Below are positions 1 to 8,274 of a DNA stretch of 64,000 nt, one piece after another. The DNA comes from Anoxybacillus thermarum (GTDB lineage: Bacteria > Bacillota > Bacilli > Bacillales > Anoxybacillaceae): NCBI RefSeq assembly GCF_000836725.1, contig NZ_JXTH01000006.1, positions 1-64,000 of the forward strand, read 5' to 3'. The first letter of the stretch is position 1. Every line of letters starts with the position of its first letter. Both the position numbers and the translations under genes were made by a program. Under the pieces are notes generated by a model. It did not search any database. It was not told the DNA's origin and worked only from the letters and a program-made list of their open reading frames with translations.

Positions 1-278
<278 letters not shown>

Positions 279-644
279 ACACATGAGAAAAGCGTAGGCG
301 ACTGTTCAGCCACGAAGAACGCGAAAGGCCTGCGAGGAGGCTGTTGCCGCCACAGCAGGACTGAAGCGGTTCGAGGGGCTAGGAGCCGAAGCTAGACAAC
401 AAGAAAAGCTGAGAACGGTCCTTGGCGAAGCCAAGGAAACGTCCGACGGAGCCAAAAGCTTTTGACGAAGACGTGCGTGCACGTCGAACGGAAAAAGCGA
501 AGGCGTAGGAGGATGTTAGTTCGAAGCTAGACAATATGAAAAGCGTAGGCGACTACGCAAACCCTGTTATCTAGTTTTGAAGGAATAAAAAAAGCTTGAC
601 AACAAAAAATATTCCTTTATAATAACATTTGTCTAAAGCATTAT
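279..644 (+). other. 23S-5S spacer with internal short repeats
   Basis: This ~366-nt spacer holds no coding region that I can support. It contains direct repeats: GAAAAGCGTAGGCGACT at 287-303 and 538-554 (with a degenerate copy near 490-510), and CGAAGCTAGACAA at 387-399 and 522-534. GC-rich self-complementary stretches suggest a folded spacer transcript. A consensus promoter sits at its 3' end. Confidence 0.6.
596..623 (+). promoter_or_regulatory. Sigma-A promoter directly upstream of 5S rRNA
   Basis: A perfect -35 box TTGACA (596-601) and a perfect -10 box TATAAT (618-623) are separated by 16 bp. The predicted start near 630 is about 15 nt before the mature 5S rRNA. It could drive the 5S and tRNA cluster independently of the main rrn promoters, which normally lie upstream of 16S. 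Confidence 0.7.
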
Positions 645-764
<120 letters not shown>

Positions 765-778
765 AGATGATATATTAT

Positions 779-876
779 TCCGCAGTAGCTTAGTGACGAG
801 CGATGCTTCATCGTTTAAGCTTCGAGTTGCCTCGACGCATCCATCATCGTTGAATATGCGAGTAGAGGAAGAGGCA
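779..876 (+). other. tRNA-Asn 5' fragment with D-arm insertion element A
   Basis: Positions 779-795 repeat the first 17 nt of tRNA-Asn with one mismatch. An 81-nt element (796-876) follows, then GTAAAG, which resembles the expected GTAGAG of the D arm, before the similarity fades. The element folds as hairpin P1 (801-808 with 817-824, 8-nt loop), helix P2 (TGCCTC 828-833 with GAGGCA 871-876) and P3 (GCAT 837-840 with ATGC 856-859). Two relatives lie at 1299-1379 and 1706-1785. An intact tRNA-Asn follows at 930. Function unknown. Confidence 0.75.
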
Positions 877-929
877 GTAAAGTTGCATAACATGTTGATG
901 AAGCGCAATGATTAACCTTAACAAACTAT

Positions 930-1004
930 TCCGCAGTAGCTCAGTGGTAGAGCACTCGGCTGTTAACCGAGCGGTCGTAGGTTCGAATCCTACCTGCGGA
1001 GCCA
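930..1004 (+). tRNA. tRNA-Asn (GTT)
   Basis: Cloverleaf with acceptor TCCGCAG/CTGCGGA, anticodon loop CTGTTAA (anticodon GTT), GTTCGAATC T arm and an encoded CCA end. It is the first intact tRNA after 5S and follows a 5' fragment of itself. Confidence 0.96.
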
Positions 1005-1006
1005 GT

Positions 1007-1079
1007 GCTTCCATAGCTCAGTTGGTAGAGCACTTCCATGGTAAGGAAGAGGTCACCGGTTCAAGCCCGGTTGGAAGCT
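1007..1079 (+). tRNA. tRNA-Thr (GGT)
   Basis: Acceptor GCTTCCA/TGGAAGC, anticodon loop ATGGTAA (anticodon GGT), T arm with GTTCAAGCC. No CCA is encoded after the discriminator base. Confidence 0.94.
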
Positions 1080-1094
1080 TGTGTGTCGTGTGTT

Positions 1095-1166
1095 GGCCCG
1101 TTGGTCAAGTGGTTAAGACACCGCCCTTTCACGGCGGTAACACGGGTTCGAATCCCGTACGGGTCA
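1095..1166 (+). tRNA. tRNA-Glu (TTC)
   Basis: Acceptor GGCCCGT pairs with ACGGGTC; anticodon loop CTTTCAC gives anticodon TTC; T arm GTTCGAATC. CCA is not encoded. Confidence 0.95.
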
Positions 1167-1174
1167 TCTTTTAT

Positions 1175-1247
1175 GGAGGATTAGCTCAGCTGGGAGAGCA
1201 CTTGCCTTACAAGCAAGGGGTCGGCGGTTCGATCCCGTCATCCTCCA
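1175..1247 (+). tRNA. tRNA-Val (TAC)
   Basis: Acceptor GGAGGAT/ATCCTCC, anticodon loop CTTACAA (TAC), T arm GTTCGATCC. CCA is not encoded. Confidence 0.95.
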
Positions 1248-1274
1248 TCATATGTTTAATACACTTCATATTGT

Positions 1275-1387
1275 GCCGGCTTAGCTCAATTGGTAGAGAC
1301 GAGCGAAGCTTCGATGAATAAGCTTCGAGTTGCCTCGACGCATCTATCATCAGTGGGTATGCTGGTAGAGGAAGAGGCACAACTGAC
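1275..1387 (+). other. tRNA-Thr 5' fragment with D-arm insertion element B
   Basis: Positions 1275-1298 are identical to the first 24 nt of the intact tRNA-Thr at 1422, and 1380-1387 (CAACTGAC) are its next 8 nt. An 81-nt element (1299-1379) sits exactly between them. It has a perfect 8-bp hairpin P1 (1304-1311 with 1320-1327), P2 TGCCTC (1331-1336)/GAGGCA (1374-1379) and P3 GCAT (1340-1343)/ATGC (1359-1362). The conserved internal loop is GAC opposite GTAGAGGAA. The tRNA sequence is lost after 1387, so the host copy is not functional. Confidence 0.85.
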
Positions 1388-1421
1388 AAACCTTCTAGAA
1401 ATTTGATTCACTTTATGTTGT

Positions 1422-1497
<76 letters not shown>

Positions 1498-1502
1498 TCC
1501 GC

Positions 1503-1587
1503 GGAGGGGTAGCGAAGTGGCTAAACGCGGCGGACTGTAAATCCGCTCCCTTTGGGTTCGGCGGTTCGAATCCGTCCCCCTCCACCA
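1503..1587 (+). tRNA. tRNA-Tyr (GTA)
   Basis: Class II tRNA of 85 nt with a long variable arm, acceptor GGAGGGG/CCCCTCC, anticodon loop CTGTAAA (GTA) and encoded CCA. Confidence 0.96.
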
Positions 1588-1604
1588 TGATTGTTTTTAA
1601 TCGA

Positions 1605-1679
1605 TGGGCTATAGCCAAGCGGTAAGGCAACGGACTTTGACTCCGTGATGCGCTGGTTCGAATCCAGCTAGCCCAGCCA
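1605..1679 (+). tRNA. tRNA-Gln (TTG)
   Basis: Acceptor TGGGCTA/TAGCCCA, anticodon loop CTTTGAC (TTG), encoded CCA. Confidence 0.96.
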
Positions 1680-1689
1680 TTGATATAAC

Positions 1690-1795
1690 GAGCCATTAGC
1701 TCAGCAACGAGCGAAACTTCTTCGATTATGTTACGAGTTGTCCCGACGCACTTGACATCTTGGGTGTGCTAGTAGAGGAAGGGACAGGTAAAACA
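1690..1795 (+). other. tRNA-Lys 5' fragment with D-arm insertion element C
   Basis: Positions 1690-1705 equal the first 16 nt of the intact tRNA-Lys at 1826. An ~80-nt element (1706-1785) follows, then AGGTAAAACA (1786-1795), an 8/10 match to the next tRNA-Lys bases AGGTAGAGCA. The element is diverged from A and B, but its helices are kept: P2 is TGTCCC (1739-1744)/GGGACA (1781-1786), P3 is GCAC (1748-1751)/GTGC (1766-1769), and P1 pairs 1712-1719 with 1728-1735 with two mismatches. Confidence 0.8.
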
Positions 1796-1825
1796 AAATT
1801 GGATAAGGTTTTTTAATTTATTAAT

Positions 1826-1898
1826 GAGCCATTAGCTCAGCAGGTAGAGCATCTGACTTTTAATCAGAGGGTCGGAGGTTCGAGTCCTCCATGGCTCA
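1826..1898 (+). tRNA. tRNA-Lys (TTT)
   Basis: Acceptor GAGCCAT/ATGGCTC, anticodon loop CTTTTAA (TTT). CCA is not encoded. Confidence 0.95.
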
Positions 1899-1904
1899 CT
1901 GTTT

Positions 1905-1979
1905 GCGGAAGTAGTTCAGTGGTAGAACACCACCTTGCCAAGGTGGGGGTCGCGGGTTCGAGTCCCGTCTTCCGCTCCA
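1905..1979 (+). tRNA. tRNA-Gly (GCC)
   Basis: Acceptor GCGGAAG/CTTCCGC, anticodon loop TTGCCAA (GCC), encoded CCA. Confidence 0.96.
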
Positions 1980-1980
1980 T

Positions 1981-2053
1981 GGGGCCTTAGCTCAGCTGGG
2001 AGAGCGCCTGCTTTGCACGCAGGAGGTCATCGGTTCGATCCCGATAGGCTCCA
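1981..2053 (+). tRNA. tRNA-Ala (TGC)
   Basis: Acceptor GGGGCCT/AGGCTCC with one G-U pair, anticodon loop TTTGCAC (TGC). CCA is not encoded. Last gene of the rrn-tRNA transcription unit. Confidence 0.95.
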
Positions 2054-2061
2054 TCTTGTCG

Positions 2062-2092
2062 AAACCTTAGGGAATACCTAAGGTTTTTTTCT
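2062..2092 (+). terminator. Terminator of the rRNA-tRNA operon
   Basis: ACCTTAGG and CCTAAGGT form a perfect stem with a short loop, followed by a T run, just after tRNA-Ala. Confidence 0.88.
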
Positions 2093-2191
2093 GTTTTTCA
2101 TAGAATAAATATTCAAAAAGTTGTCGAGTTGAGCCAACTGTTTCTCCTCATGTACAATAAACAACAGATGCAACGAGGGGAGGAGATCGAG

Positions 2192-3088
2192 ATGAACATT
2201 TCGATTATTGGGGTGCCAATGGATTTAGGACAAACACGCCGCGGTGTTGATATGGGGCCAAGTGCCATTCGTTATGCTGGCGTAGTGGAACGTTTAGAAA
2301 GCTTAAACCATGATATTGAAGATTTAGGAGATATTCAAATTGGTCGTGCTGAGCGCGTCCAAGATGTGACGAATCCAAAATTAAGAAATTTGAAAGCGGT
2401 TGCTGAAGCAAATGAAAAACTTGCTTCTGCGGTCGATGAAGTTGTAACAAGAGGTCGTTTTCCGCTTGTACTTGGTGGCGATCATAGTATTGCGATCGGG
2501 ACACTTGCAGGAGTAGCTCAACATTATAAAAACTTAGGCGTCATTTGGTATGATGCGCATGGAGATTTGAATACGGAGGAAACTTCGCCTTCTGGAAATA
2601 TTCACGGTATGCCGCTCGCTGCAAGTTTAGGGCTTGGACATCCGGCTTTAACGATGATCGGTGGATATAGTCCAAAATTGAAGCCAGAAAACATTGTAAT
2701 TATCGGTGCTCGTGCACTTGATGAAGGGGAAAAACAATTAATTAAAGAAAAAGGAATTAAAATATATACGATGCATGAAGTTGATCGTCTAGGCATGACA
2801 AAAGTAATGGAAGAAACAATCGCTTATTTAAAAGAACGGACAGACGGTGTCCACTTGTCTCTTGACTTAGATGGTCTCGATCCACATGATGCACCGGGCG
2901 TTGGAACACCAGTAATTGGTGGACTGACATATCGCGAAAGCCATTTAGCGATGGAAATGTTAGCTGAAGCGCAAATCATCACTTCAGCGGAGTTTGTTGA
3001 AGTCAATCCGATTTTAGATGAACGGAATAAAACAGCTGCAACCGCTGTTGCTTTAATGGGATCGTTGTTTGGTGAGAAGCTTGTATGA
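2192..3088 (+). CDS. rocF: Arginase
   Basis: Arginase hydrolyses L-arginine to ornithine and urea in the cytoplasm and feeds arginine catabolism. The 298-residue protein starts [13 protein letters not shown] and has the binuclear manganese motifs of the ureohydrolase family: GGDHS near residue 97, DAHGD near 121, and a DLDGLDP block near 224. The ATG at 2192 is chosen because GGGGAGGAG lies just upstream; an in-frame start at 2129 lacks a ribosome site. Unlike B. subtilis, it is not next to rocD/rocE here but stands alone between the tRNA cluster and sigW, with its own terminator. Confidence 0.95.
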   Translation: MNISIIGVPMDLGQTRRGVDMGPSAIRYAGVVERLESLNHDIEDLGDIQIGRAERVQDVTNPKLRNLKAVAEANEKLASAVDEVVTRGRFPLVLGGDHSIAIGTLAGVAQHYKNLGVIWYDAHGDLNTEETSPSGNIHGMPLAASLGLGHPALTMIGGYSPKLKPENIVIIGARALDEGEKQLIKEKGIKIYTMHEVDRLGMTKVMEETIAYLKERTDGVHLSLDLDGLDPHDAPGVGTPVIGGLTYRESHLAMEMLAEAQIITSAEFVEVNPILDERNKTAATAVALMGSLFGEKLV

Positions 3089-3122
3089 GAGGTGGTAAGA
3101 TGCCCCTCTCCATTTTTTTTTT
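3087..3122 (+). terminator. rocF terminator
   Basis: GAGAGG (3087-3092) pairs with CCTCTC (3105-3110), followed by a ten-base T run. The stem begins within the rocF stop codon. Confidence 0.8.
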
Positions 3123-3150
3123 AAAATATTAACATATTCGTTGCGATTTA

Positions 3151-3178
3151 TGGAACTTTGCTTTATGTTATTCGTATA
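3151..3178 (+). promoter_or_regulatory. Autoregulatory sigma-W promoter of sigW
   Basis: TGGAAC (3151-3156), a 16-bp spacer and CGTATA (3173-3178) match the ECF sigma-W consensus (TGAAAC, 16-17 bp, CGTA). It lies 33 bp before sigW, consistent with the autoregulation known in B. subtilis. Confidence 0.82.
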
Positions 3179-3211
3179 AAATAGTAGCCCCCGTGCGGAG
3201 GTAAATATGGA

Positions 3212-3775
3212 ATGGACATGTTTATTAAACAACGCATTAAAGCGATTAAAAAAGGAGATCAAAGCGCGTTTGCAGATATTGTCGAAATGTACAAAGATAA
3301 AATTTATCAACTGTGCTATCGCATGTTAGGAAATCGTCATGAAGCAGAAGATGCTGCACAAGAAGCGTTTATTCGGGCGTATGTCAACATTCATACATAC
3401 GATCCCACAATGAAATTTTCTTCTTGGTTATATCGCATTGCGACGAATTTATCGATTGATCGCATGCGTAAAAAAAAGCCCGATGTTTATTTAGATGCAG
3501 AAGTGTCAGGGACAGACGGATTAACGATGTACTCGCAGCTTGCAGATGAAGGAGCTTCCCCGGAAGATGCATTAGAAAGCTTAGAGTTACAACAAATGGT
3601 GCAAGAAGCGATTTTAAAGCTACCAGAAAAATATCGCACTGTCATCGTCTTAAAATATATTGACGAGCTATCACTGCAAGAAATTAGTGACATTTTAAAT
3701 TTGCCAATTGGTACAGTGAAAACGCGCATTCATCGTGGTCGTGAAGCATTGCGTAAACATTTAGGCCATTTATGA
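3212..3775 (+). CDS. sigW: ECF RNA polymerase sigma factor SigW
   Basis: SigW directs RNA polymerase to cell-envelope and antimicrobial-stress promoters. The 187-residue protein closely matches B. subtilis SigW: region 2 with the DKIYQLCYRMLGN, AEDAAQEAFIRAY and FSSWLYRIATNL blocks (about residues 28-78), and a region-4 helix-turn-helix at the C terminus (LSLQEISDILNLPIGTVKTR). The ATG at 3212 follows GGAGG by 10 nt. It is followed 19 nt later by its anti-sigma gene rsiW and preceded by its own type of promoter. Confidence 0.96.
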   Translation: MDMFIKQRIKAIKKGDQSAFADIVEMYKDKIYQLCYRMLGNRHEAEDAAQEAFIRAYVNIHTYDPTMKFSSWLYRIATNLSIDRMRKKKPDVYLDAEVSGTDGLTMYSQLADEGASPEDALESLELQQMVQEAILKLPEKYRTVIVLKYIDELSLQEISDILNLPIGTVKTRIHRGREALRKHLGHL

Positions 3776-3794
3776 TGAAAAAGGAGTGAGACAG

Positions 3795-4409
3795 ATGCCA
3801 TGCTCTGAGAAAATTGTTCAATGGATGCATGATTACTTAGACGGAGACATTCAAAAAGAAGAAGAGCAACGATTGCGCAGCCATATTCAACAATGTGAAG
3901 CATGTCGAGAGCATTTTTATGCATTGGAAAAAACGGTGGCGTTTGTCGAAAATGTTTCCCACTTCACCCCTTCAGACGATTTTGTTAAAAAAGTGATGTA
4001 TAATTTACCTCGTGAAAAACGGCGTGTGCGTTGGAAACGATGGTTTACTCATCATCCGTTTCTGACTGCCGCCTCGCTGTTCTTTTTGCTAAGCATGAGT
4101 AGCTTATGGGCAGTTTGGCAAGAGGATAATGAATTTTCATTTTCTAAACAAGAACATTTAATTGTTCGAAATCATACTGTCATCGTGCCAGAAGGAAAAG
4201 TCGTTGAAGGCGATATTGTTGTCCGAAACGGCGATATTAAAATTGAAGGAGAAGTGCACGGCAATGTGACGGTCATTAACGGCCATAAATATTTAGCTTC
4301 TGCTGGGGAAGTTACCGGACAAATTGAAGAAGTTAATGAAGTATTTGATTGGATTTGGTATAATGTAAAAAGAGTCGGTTACAATATCGCCAAAACATTA
4401 ACGAAATAG
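3795..4409 (+). CDS. rsiW: Anti-sigma-W factor RsiW
   Basis: RsiW is a single-pass membrane protein that holds SigW inactive until PrsW and RasP cut it. The 204-residue protein has the N-terminal zinc anti-sigma (ZAS) motif H-x3-C-x2-C in HIQQCEACREHF (near residues 31-42), a transmembrane segment around residues 88-108, and an extracytoplasmic domain with the conserved VTVINGHKYLASAGEVTGQI-like block of RsiW. The ATG at 3795 is preferred over GTG 3786, which abuts the AAAGGAG site. Co-transcribed with sigW. Confidence 0.95.
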   Translation: MPCSEKIVQWMHDYLDGDIQKEEEQRLRSHIQQCEACREHFYALEKTVAFVENVSHFTPSDDFVKKVMYNLPREKRRVRWKRWFTHHPFLTAASLFFLLSMSSLWAVWQEDNEFSFSKQEHLIVRNHTVIVPEGKVVEGDIVVRNGDIKIEGEVHGNVTVINGHKYLASAGEVTGQIEEVNEVFDWIWYNVKRVGYNIAKTLTK

Positions 4410-4432
4410 CCATCCATATTGATGGCTTTTTT
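4408..4432 (+). terminator. sigW-rsiW terminator
   Basis: GCCATC and GATGGC form a hairpin with a 6-nt loop and a T run right at the rsiW stop codon. It probably only partly insulates cdaA, whose start is 40 nt further on. Confidence 0.78.
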
Positions 4433-4472
4433 ACATGTGAGAGCAATTAGAATGAGTGAAGGAAGTGTAAGA

Positions 4473-5294
4473 ATGCCATTTGGAGAGCTCCCGACATTTG
4501 TAAATTACCTCATTAAGTTTGTAGACATTCTTGTTGTCTGGTTCGTCATTTATAAACTTATTATGGTTGTGCGTGGTACGAAGGCCGTGCAACTGCTTAA
4601 AGGAATTATTGTTATTATTCTTGTCCGAATTGTAAGTAGCTTTATCGGATTAAGTACGTTGCAATGGTTGATGGATCAAGCGATCACATGGGGTTTTTTA
4701 GCCATTATTATCATTTTTCAACCTGAGCTACGCCGAGCGCTCGAACAGCTCGGAAGGGGCAAATTGTTTTCGCGAAGCACAACGCCTGAAGAGGAAGAAC
4801 AAACGCATATGATCGAAGCAATTGTAAAAGCAACAGAGTATATGGCAAAACGGCGAATTGGAGCTCTTATTTCTATTGAAAGAGAAACGGGAATGGGCGA
4901 TTATATTGAAACTGGCATTCCTTTACAAGCACATGTTTCATCAGAGTTGCTTATCAACATTTTTATTCCGAATACCCCGCTTCACGATGGGGCTGTCATT
5001 ATTCAAAAAAATCAAATTGCTGCGGCATCTTGTTATTTACCGTTGTCGGAAAGCCCGTTTATTTCTAAAGAGCTTGGTACAAGGCATCGCGCTGCATTAG
5101 GTATTAGTGAAGTAACAGACAGCATTACCGTCGTTGTGTCCGAGGAAACGGGAGCGGTTTCTGTTACGAAAAATGGGGAGCTTTACCGTGACTTAAAGTT
5201 AGATGTATTACGAGAATTGCTGACGAAAGAGCTCGTTCAACCGAAGACAACTTCCTCATCTCGTTGGCAGTGGAGGGCGAAAAAAAGTGGATAA
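4473..5294 (+). CDS. cdaA: Diadenylate cyclase CdaA
   Basis: CdaA makes cyclic di-AMP from two ATP at the membrane, a signal controlling potassium, osmolytes and wall homeostasis. The 273-residue protein, the same length as B. subtilis CdaA (YbbP), has three N-terminal transmembrane helices (about residues 12-30, 38-58, 70-82) and a DAC domain with the catalytic DGA (172-174) and RHR (204-206) motifs. ATG 4473 has an AAGGAAG site 8 nt upstream. It overlaps cdaR by 8 nt and lies in the conserved cdaA-cdaR-glmM-glmS block. Confidence 0.96.
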   Translation: MPFGELPTFVNYLIKFVDILVVWFVIYKLIMVVRGTKAVQLLKGIIVIILVRIVSSFIGLSTLQWLMDQAITWGFLAIIIIFQPELRRALEQLGRGKLFSRSTTPEEEEQTHMIEAIVKATEYMAKRRIGALISIERETGMGDYIETGIPLQAHVSSELLINIFIPNTPLHDGAVIIQKNQIAAASCYLPLSESPFISKELGTRHRAALGISEVTDSITVVVSEETGAVSVTKNGELYRDLKLDVLRELLTKELVQPKTTSSSRWQWRAKKSG

Positions 5295-6519
5295 ATGGAT
5301 GAATAGCCCATGGTTTATACGCATTTTTTCTTTGTTGCTGGCGCTTATGATTTACGTTTCAGTGAATATTGAAACACAATCAAATAGCACGTCACGAAAT
5401 ACGGTCGGTCAAACGGATGTCGAAACAGTGACGGACGTTCCCGTCGTCGCATATTACGATCAAGAAAACCTTGTTGTTTCTGGTATCCCACAATCCGTTA
5501 ATGTGATGCTTGAGGGGCCGAAAAGCATCGTTACGCCAACGAAGCTGCAACGAGATTTTGAAGTATATGTTGATTTATCTAAACTGCCGATTGGTAAGCA
5601 TACAGTTCCTTTGAAATACCGAAATATTTCTGAAAAGTTACGCGTTACTATTGATCCAGCGATAATTACTGTGACGATTGACGAGCGTGTGTCAAAAGAT
5701 TTTTCGGTCGAAGTTGATTTCATTAATAAATCACAAGTTGTAGACGGGTATTCACCGGAACAGCCAATTGTTAAGCCAAATATTGTGAAAGTGACAGGCG
5801 CAAAAACGTTAGTTGAAAAAGTTGCGTTAGTAAAGGCACGTGTTGACTTAAAAGGAGTCGAAGAAACGATTGAGCGAGAGTCGAAAGTGACGGTGTATGA
5901 TAAAGAAGGAAATGTGTTGCCTCTTGATGTTGAGCCGTCTATCGTTGACATTACTGTGCCAATTAAAAGCCCAAGCAAAACTGTCCCATTAAAAATTGAT
6001 CGAAAAGGAGCGCTACGAGAAGGATTAAGCATTAGTAAAATGGAAGTGATTCCGAGCGAAGTAACGATTTTTGGACAAAAAGCAAAAATTGACGACATCG
6101 AATTTATTAGCGGCATTGAAGTCGATTTAAGCGATATTACAGGCAATACAACTTTACAAGTCGATGTACCTGTACCAAAAGGGGTCAAAGCAGTGGATCC
6201 AGCGAAAGTTACAATTTTAATTGAGATTGAACAAGAAAAAGAGAGAACATTTGATCAAGTTCCAATTGAAATCATTGGACTAAACGACGCATACAAGGCT
6301 GAATTTGTCGATCCTGCTAATCGAAATATTACACTAACGGCTTTAGGGGCTCAACGTGTACTGAATGATATTCAATTGAAAGATATTAAGGTATACTTAA
6401 ATGTTAGTGAATTAGGCATTGGAGAACATAACGTCCCAATTGAAGTCAGTGGACCTCAAAACGTTCGCTGGAAACTACCACAAAAAGAAGCAACCATTCG
6501 TATTACAAGAAATGAGTAA
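5287..6519 (+). CDS. cdaR: CdaA regulatory protein CdaR (YbbR)
   Basis: CdaR binds and modulates CdaA from outside the membrane. The 410-residue protein has one N-terminal transmembrane anchor (residues 9-26) followed by four YbbR-type beta domains, recognisable from repeated NVxVTGxKxxVxxV-like strands. It lacks the long Asn/Gln/Asp-rich C-terminal tail of the B. subtilis protein. Translation is probably coupled to cdaA: the GTG start lies inside the cdaA 3' end, 8 nt overlapping. glmM starts 20 nt after its stop. Confidence 0.94.
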   Translation: MDKWMNSPWFIRIFSLLLALMIYVSVNIETQSNSTSRNTVGQTDVETVTDVPVVAYYDQENLVVSGIPQSVNVMLEGPKSIVTPTKLQRDFEVYVDLSKLPIGKHTVPLKYRNISEKLRVTIDPAIITVTIDERVSKDFSVEVDFINKSQVVDGYSPEQPIVKPNIVKVTGAKTLVEKVALVKARVDLKGVEETIERESKVTVYDKEGNVLPLDVEPSIVDITVPIKSPSKTVPLKIDRKGALREGLSISKMEVIPSEVTIFGQKAKIDDIEFISGIEVDLSDITGNTTLQVDVPVPKGVKAVDPAKVTILIEIEQEKERTFDQVPIEIIGLNDAYKAEFVDPANRNITLTALGAQRVLNDIQLKDIKVYLNVSELGIGEHNVPIEVSGPQNVRWKLPQKEATIRITRNE

Positions 6520-6538
6520 CGATAAAAGGAGCGATAGC

Positions 6539-7885
6539 ATGGGTAAGTATTTCGGAACAGACGGTGTGCGAGGGATTGCCAATAGCGAATTAACGCCAGA
6601 ATTAGCTTTTAAAATCGGTCGTTTTGGTGGCTACGTATTAACAAAGGATAAAGAACGTCCAAAAGTGTTAATCGGGCGCGATACGCGCATTTCTGGTCAT
6701 ATGCTTGAAGGAGCGCTAGTGGCAGGACTGCTTTCCATCGGGGCAGAAGTGATGCGCCTCGGTGTTATTTCTACACCGGGCGTGGCATATTTAACAAAAG
6801 CGTTAGGCGCACAAGCAGGGGTGATGATCTCTGCTTCGCATAACCCTGTCCAAGATAACGGCATTAAGTTTTTTGGACCAGACGGTTTTAAACTTTCTGA
6901 TGAACAAGAGTTAGAAATTGAAGCGCTTCTCGATAGTGAACAAGATACGTTGCCACGCCCGATCGGGAAAGATTTAGGGCAGGTAAACGACTATTTTGAA
7001 GGCGGACAAAAATATTTACAATATTTAAAACAAACGGTGGACGAAGATTTTTCAGGCATTCACGTCGCGCTTGATTGCGCGCACGGTGCGACGTCGTCAT
7101 TAGCGACGCATTTATTTGCTGATTTAGATGCTGATGTGTCTACGATGGGTGCATCTCCAAACGGATTAAACATTAACGAAGGTGTCGGTTCGACACATCC
7201 AGAGGCGTTGGCTGCGTTTGTGAAGGAAAAAGGAGCCGATGTAGGTTTAGCGTTCGATGGCGATGGAGACCGATTAATTGCGGTTGATGAAAACGGTCAA
7301 ATCGTTGATGGCGATCAAATTATGTACATTTGTGCAAAATATTTACATGAACAAGGTCGCTTGAAACAGCAAACGGTCGTCTCAACGGTGATGAGCAACC
7401 TCGGTTTTTATAAGGCGCTTGAAGCGCAAGGGATCAAAAGCGTACAAACAGCTGTTGGCGACCGTTACGTCGTCGAAGAAATGAAAAAGAACGGCTACAA
7501 TTTAGGTGGAGAACAATCGGGGCATATTATTTTCCTCGATTACAATACGACAGGCGACGGGTTACTGACGGCGCTGCAGCTTGTCAACATCATGAAAATG
7601 ACGAAAAAGCCGCTTTCTGAGCTAGCGGGGGAAATGAAAAAATATCCACAAAAATTAGTGAATGTGAAAGTAACAGATAAACATGAGGCGATTGCGAATG
7701 AAGAGGTGCAGCGTGTCATTCGCGAAGTGGAAGGAGAGATGGCTGGAAACGGCCGCATTCTCGTTCGCCCGTCTGGTACGGAACCGCTCGTTCGCGTAAT
7801 GGCAGAAGCACAAACAGATGAGCTTTGCGATCAATACGTCGAGCGCATTGCGTCTGTTATTCGTGAGCGTTTTGGCGCACAATAA
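6539..7885 (+). CDS. glmM: Phosphoglucosamine mutase GlmM
   Basis: GlmM converts glucosamine-6-phosphate to glucosamine-1-phosphate for UDP-GlcNAc synthesis. The 448-residue protein begins [12 protein letters not shown], carries the phosphoserine loop ISASHNP (active Ser100), the magnesium loop DGDGDR near residue 240, and the C-terminal phosphate-binding RPSGTEP. AAAGGAG lies 9 nt before ATG 6539. It ends the cdaA-cdaR-glmM unit and is closed by a strong terminator, so glmS is transcribed separately. Confidence 0.97.
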   Translation: MGKYFGTDGVRGIANSELTPELAFKIGRFGGYVLTKDKERPKVLIGRDTRISGHMLEGALVAGLLSIGAEVMRLGVISTPGVAYLTKALGAQAGVMISASHNPVQDNGIKFFGPDGFKLSDEQELEIEALLDSEQDTLPRPIGKDLGQVNDYFEGGQKYLQYLKQTVDEDFSGIHVALDCAHGATSSLATHLFADLDADVSTMGASPNGLNINEGVGSTHPEALAAFVKEKGADVGLAFDGDGDRLIAVDENGQIVDGDQIMYICAKYLHEQGRLKQQTVVSTVMSNLGFYKALEAQGIKSVQTAVGDRYVVEEMKKNGYNLGGEQSGHIIFLDYNTTGDGLLTALQLVNIMKMTKKPLSELAGEMKKYPQKLVNVKVTDKHEAIANEEVQRVIREVEGEMAGNGRILVRPSGTEPLVRVMAEAQTDELCDQYVERIASVIRERFGAQ

Positions 7886-7900
7886 TGTTTTTGGTAAACG

Positions 7901-7947
7901 ATATGCATAAATGGAACGGTTTATTCCATTTATGCATATTTTGTTTA
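7901..7947 (+). terminator. glmM terminator
   Basis: A 16-bp perfect inverted repeat with arms ATATGCATAAATGGAA and its complement surrounds a 7-nt loop and ends in a TTTTGTTT tract. Confidence 0.9.
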
Positions 7948-8052
7948 TACAGGGGTAAGCGATTCACATTGACGTTTGCCTCTTTGTTGTTGTAAACTGT
8001 TGTTGTTTGACATCTTACATGAAAGGAGGGTAGCGGAAAACAACTGTATAAA

Positions 8053-8203
8053 AGCGCCTGGACTAAGCTTGGACGGAAAAAAGCTTAGTTGACGAGGAGG
8101 AGGTTTATCGAGTGTTCGGCGGATGCCTCCCGGCTGATGCGATGACAGCCGCAAGTTCTTTCTTAAAACAAAGAGGCGACTCTTTGCACAAAGGAAAGAA
8201 CGT
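8053..8203 (+). ncRNA. glmS ribozyme (GlcN6P-responsive self-cleaving RNA)
   Basis: The leader matches the glmS ribozyme family: AGCGCC at the cleavage site (cut predicted between A8053 and G8054), the core block GTGTTCGGCGGATGCCTCCC near 8112-8131, GGCTGATGCGATGACAGCC near 8133-8151, and the P3/P4 elements around AAAACAAAGAGGCGAC. Bound glucosamine-6-phosphate triggers cleavage of the mRNA and lowers glmS expression. The cut lies about 220 nt upstream of the glmS start. Confidence 0.96.
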
Positions 8204-8229
8204 TCATCGCCATTTCATCAATTATTTAA

Positions 8230-8253
8230 GGGGCAAGAGCCCCTTCTTGCCCC
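8230..8253 (+). promoter_or_regulatory. Hairpin between glmS ribozyme and start codon
   Basis: GGGGCAAG (8230-8237) pairs perfectly with CTTGCCCC (8246-8253). It has no T run, so it is unlikely to be a terminator; it sits 8 nt before the GGGAGG ribosome site. Its role is unknown; it may insulate the ribosome site from the ribozyme. Confidence 0.5.
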
Positions 8254-8274
8254 TATCATTAGGGAGGACTTGTT

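Noticed and set aside
908-1321. A 137-codon open frame across the tRNA cluster
   Set aside because: It runs through four tRNA genes and part of a fifth and its translation repeats tRNA-derived motifs; it is a shadow of RNA genes.
5460-6188. A 242-codon minus-strand frame opposite cdaR
   Set aside because: It is wholly antisense to a well-conserved gene, has no ribosome site and no recognisable domain.
8230-8253. The GC-rich hairpin before glmS as an intrinsic terminator
   Set aside because: No T run follows; the next bases are TATCATTAGGGAGG, the ribosome site.
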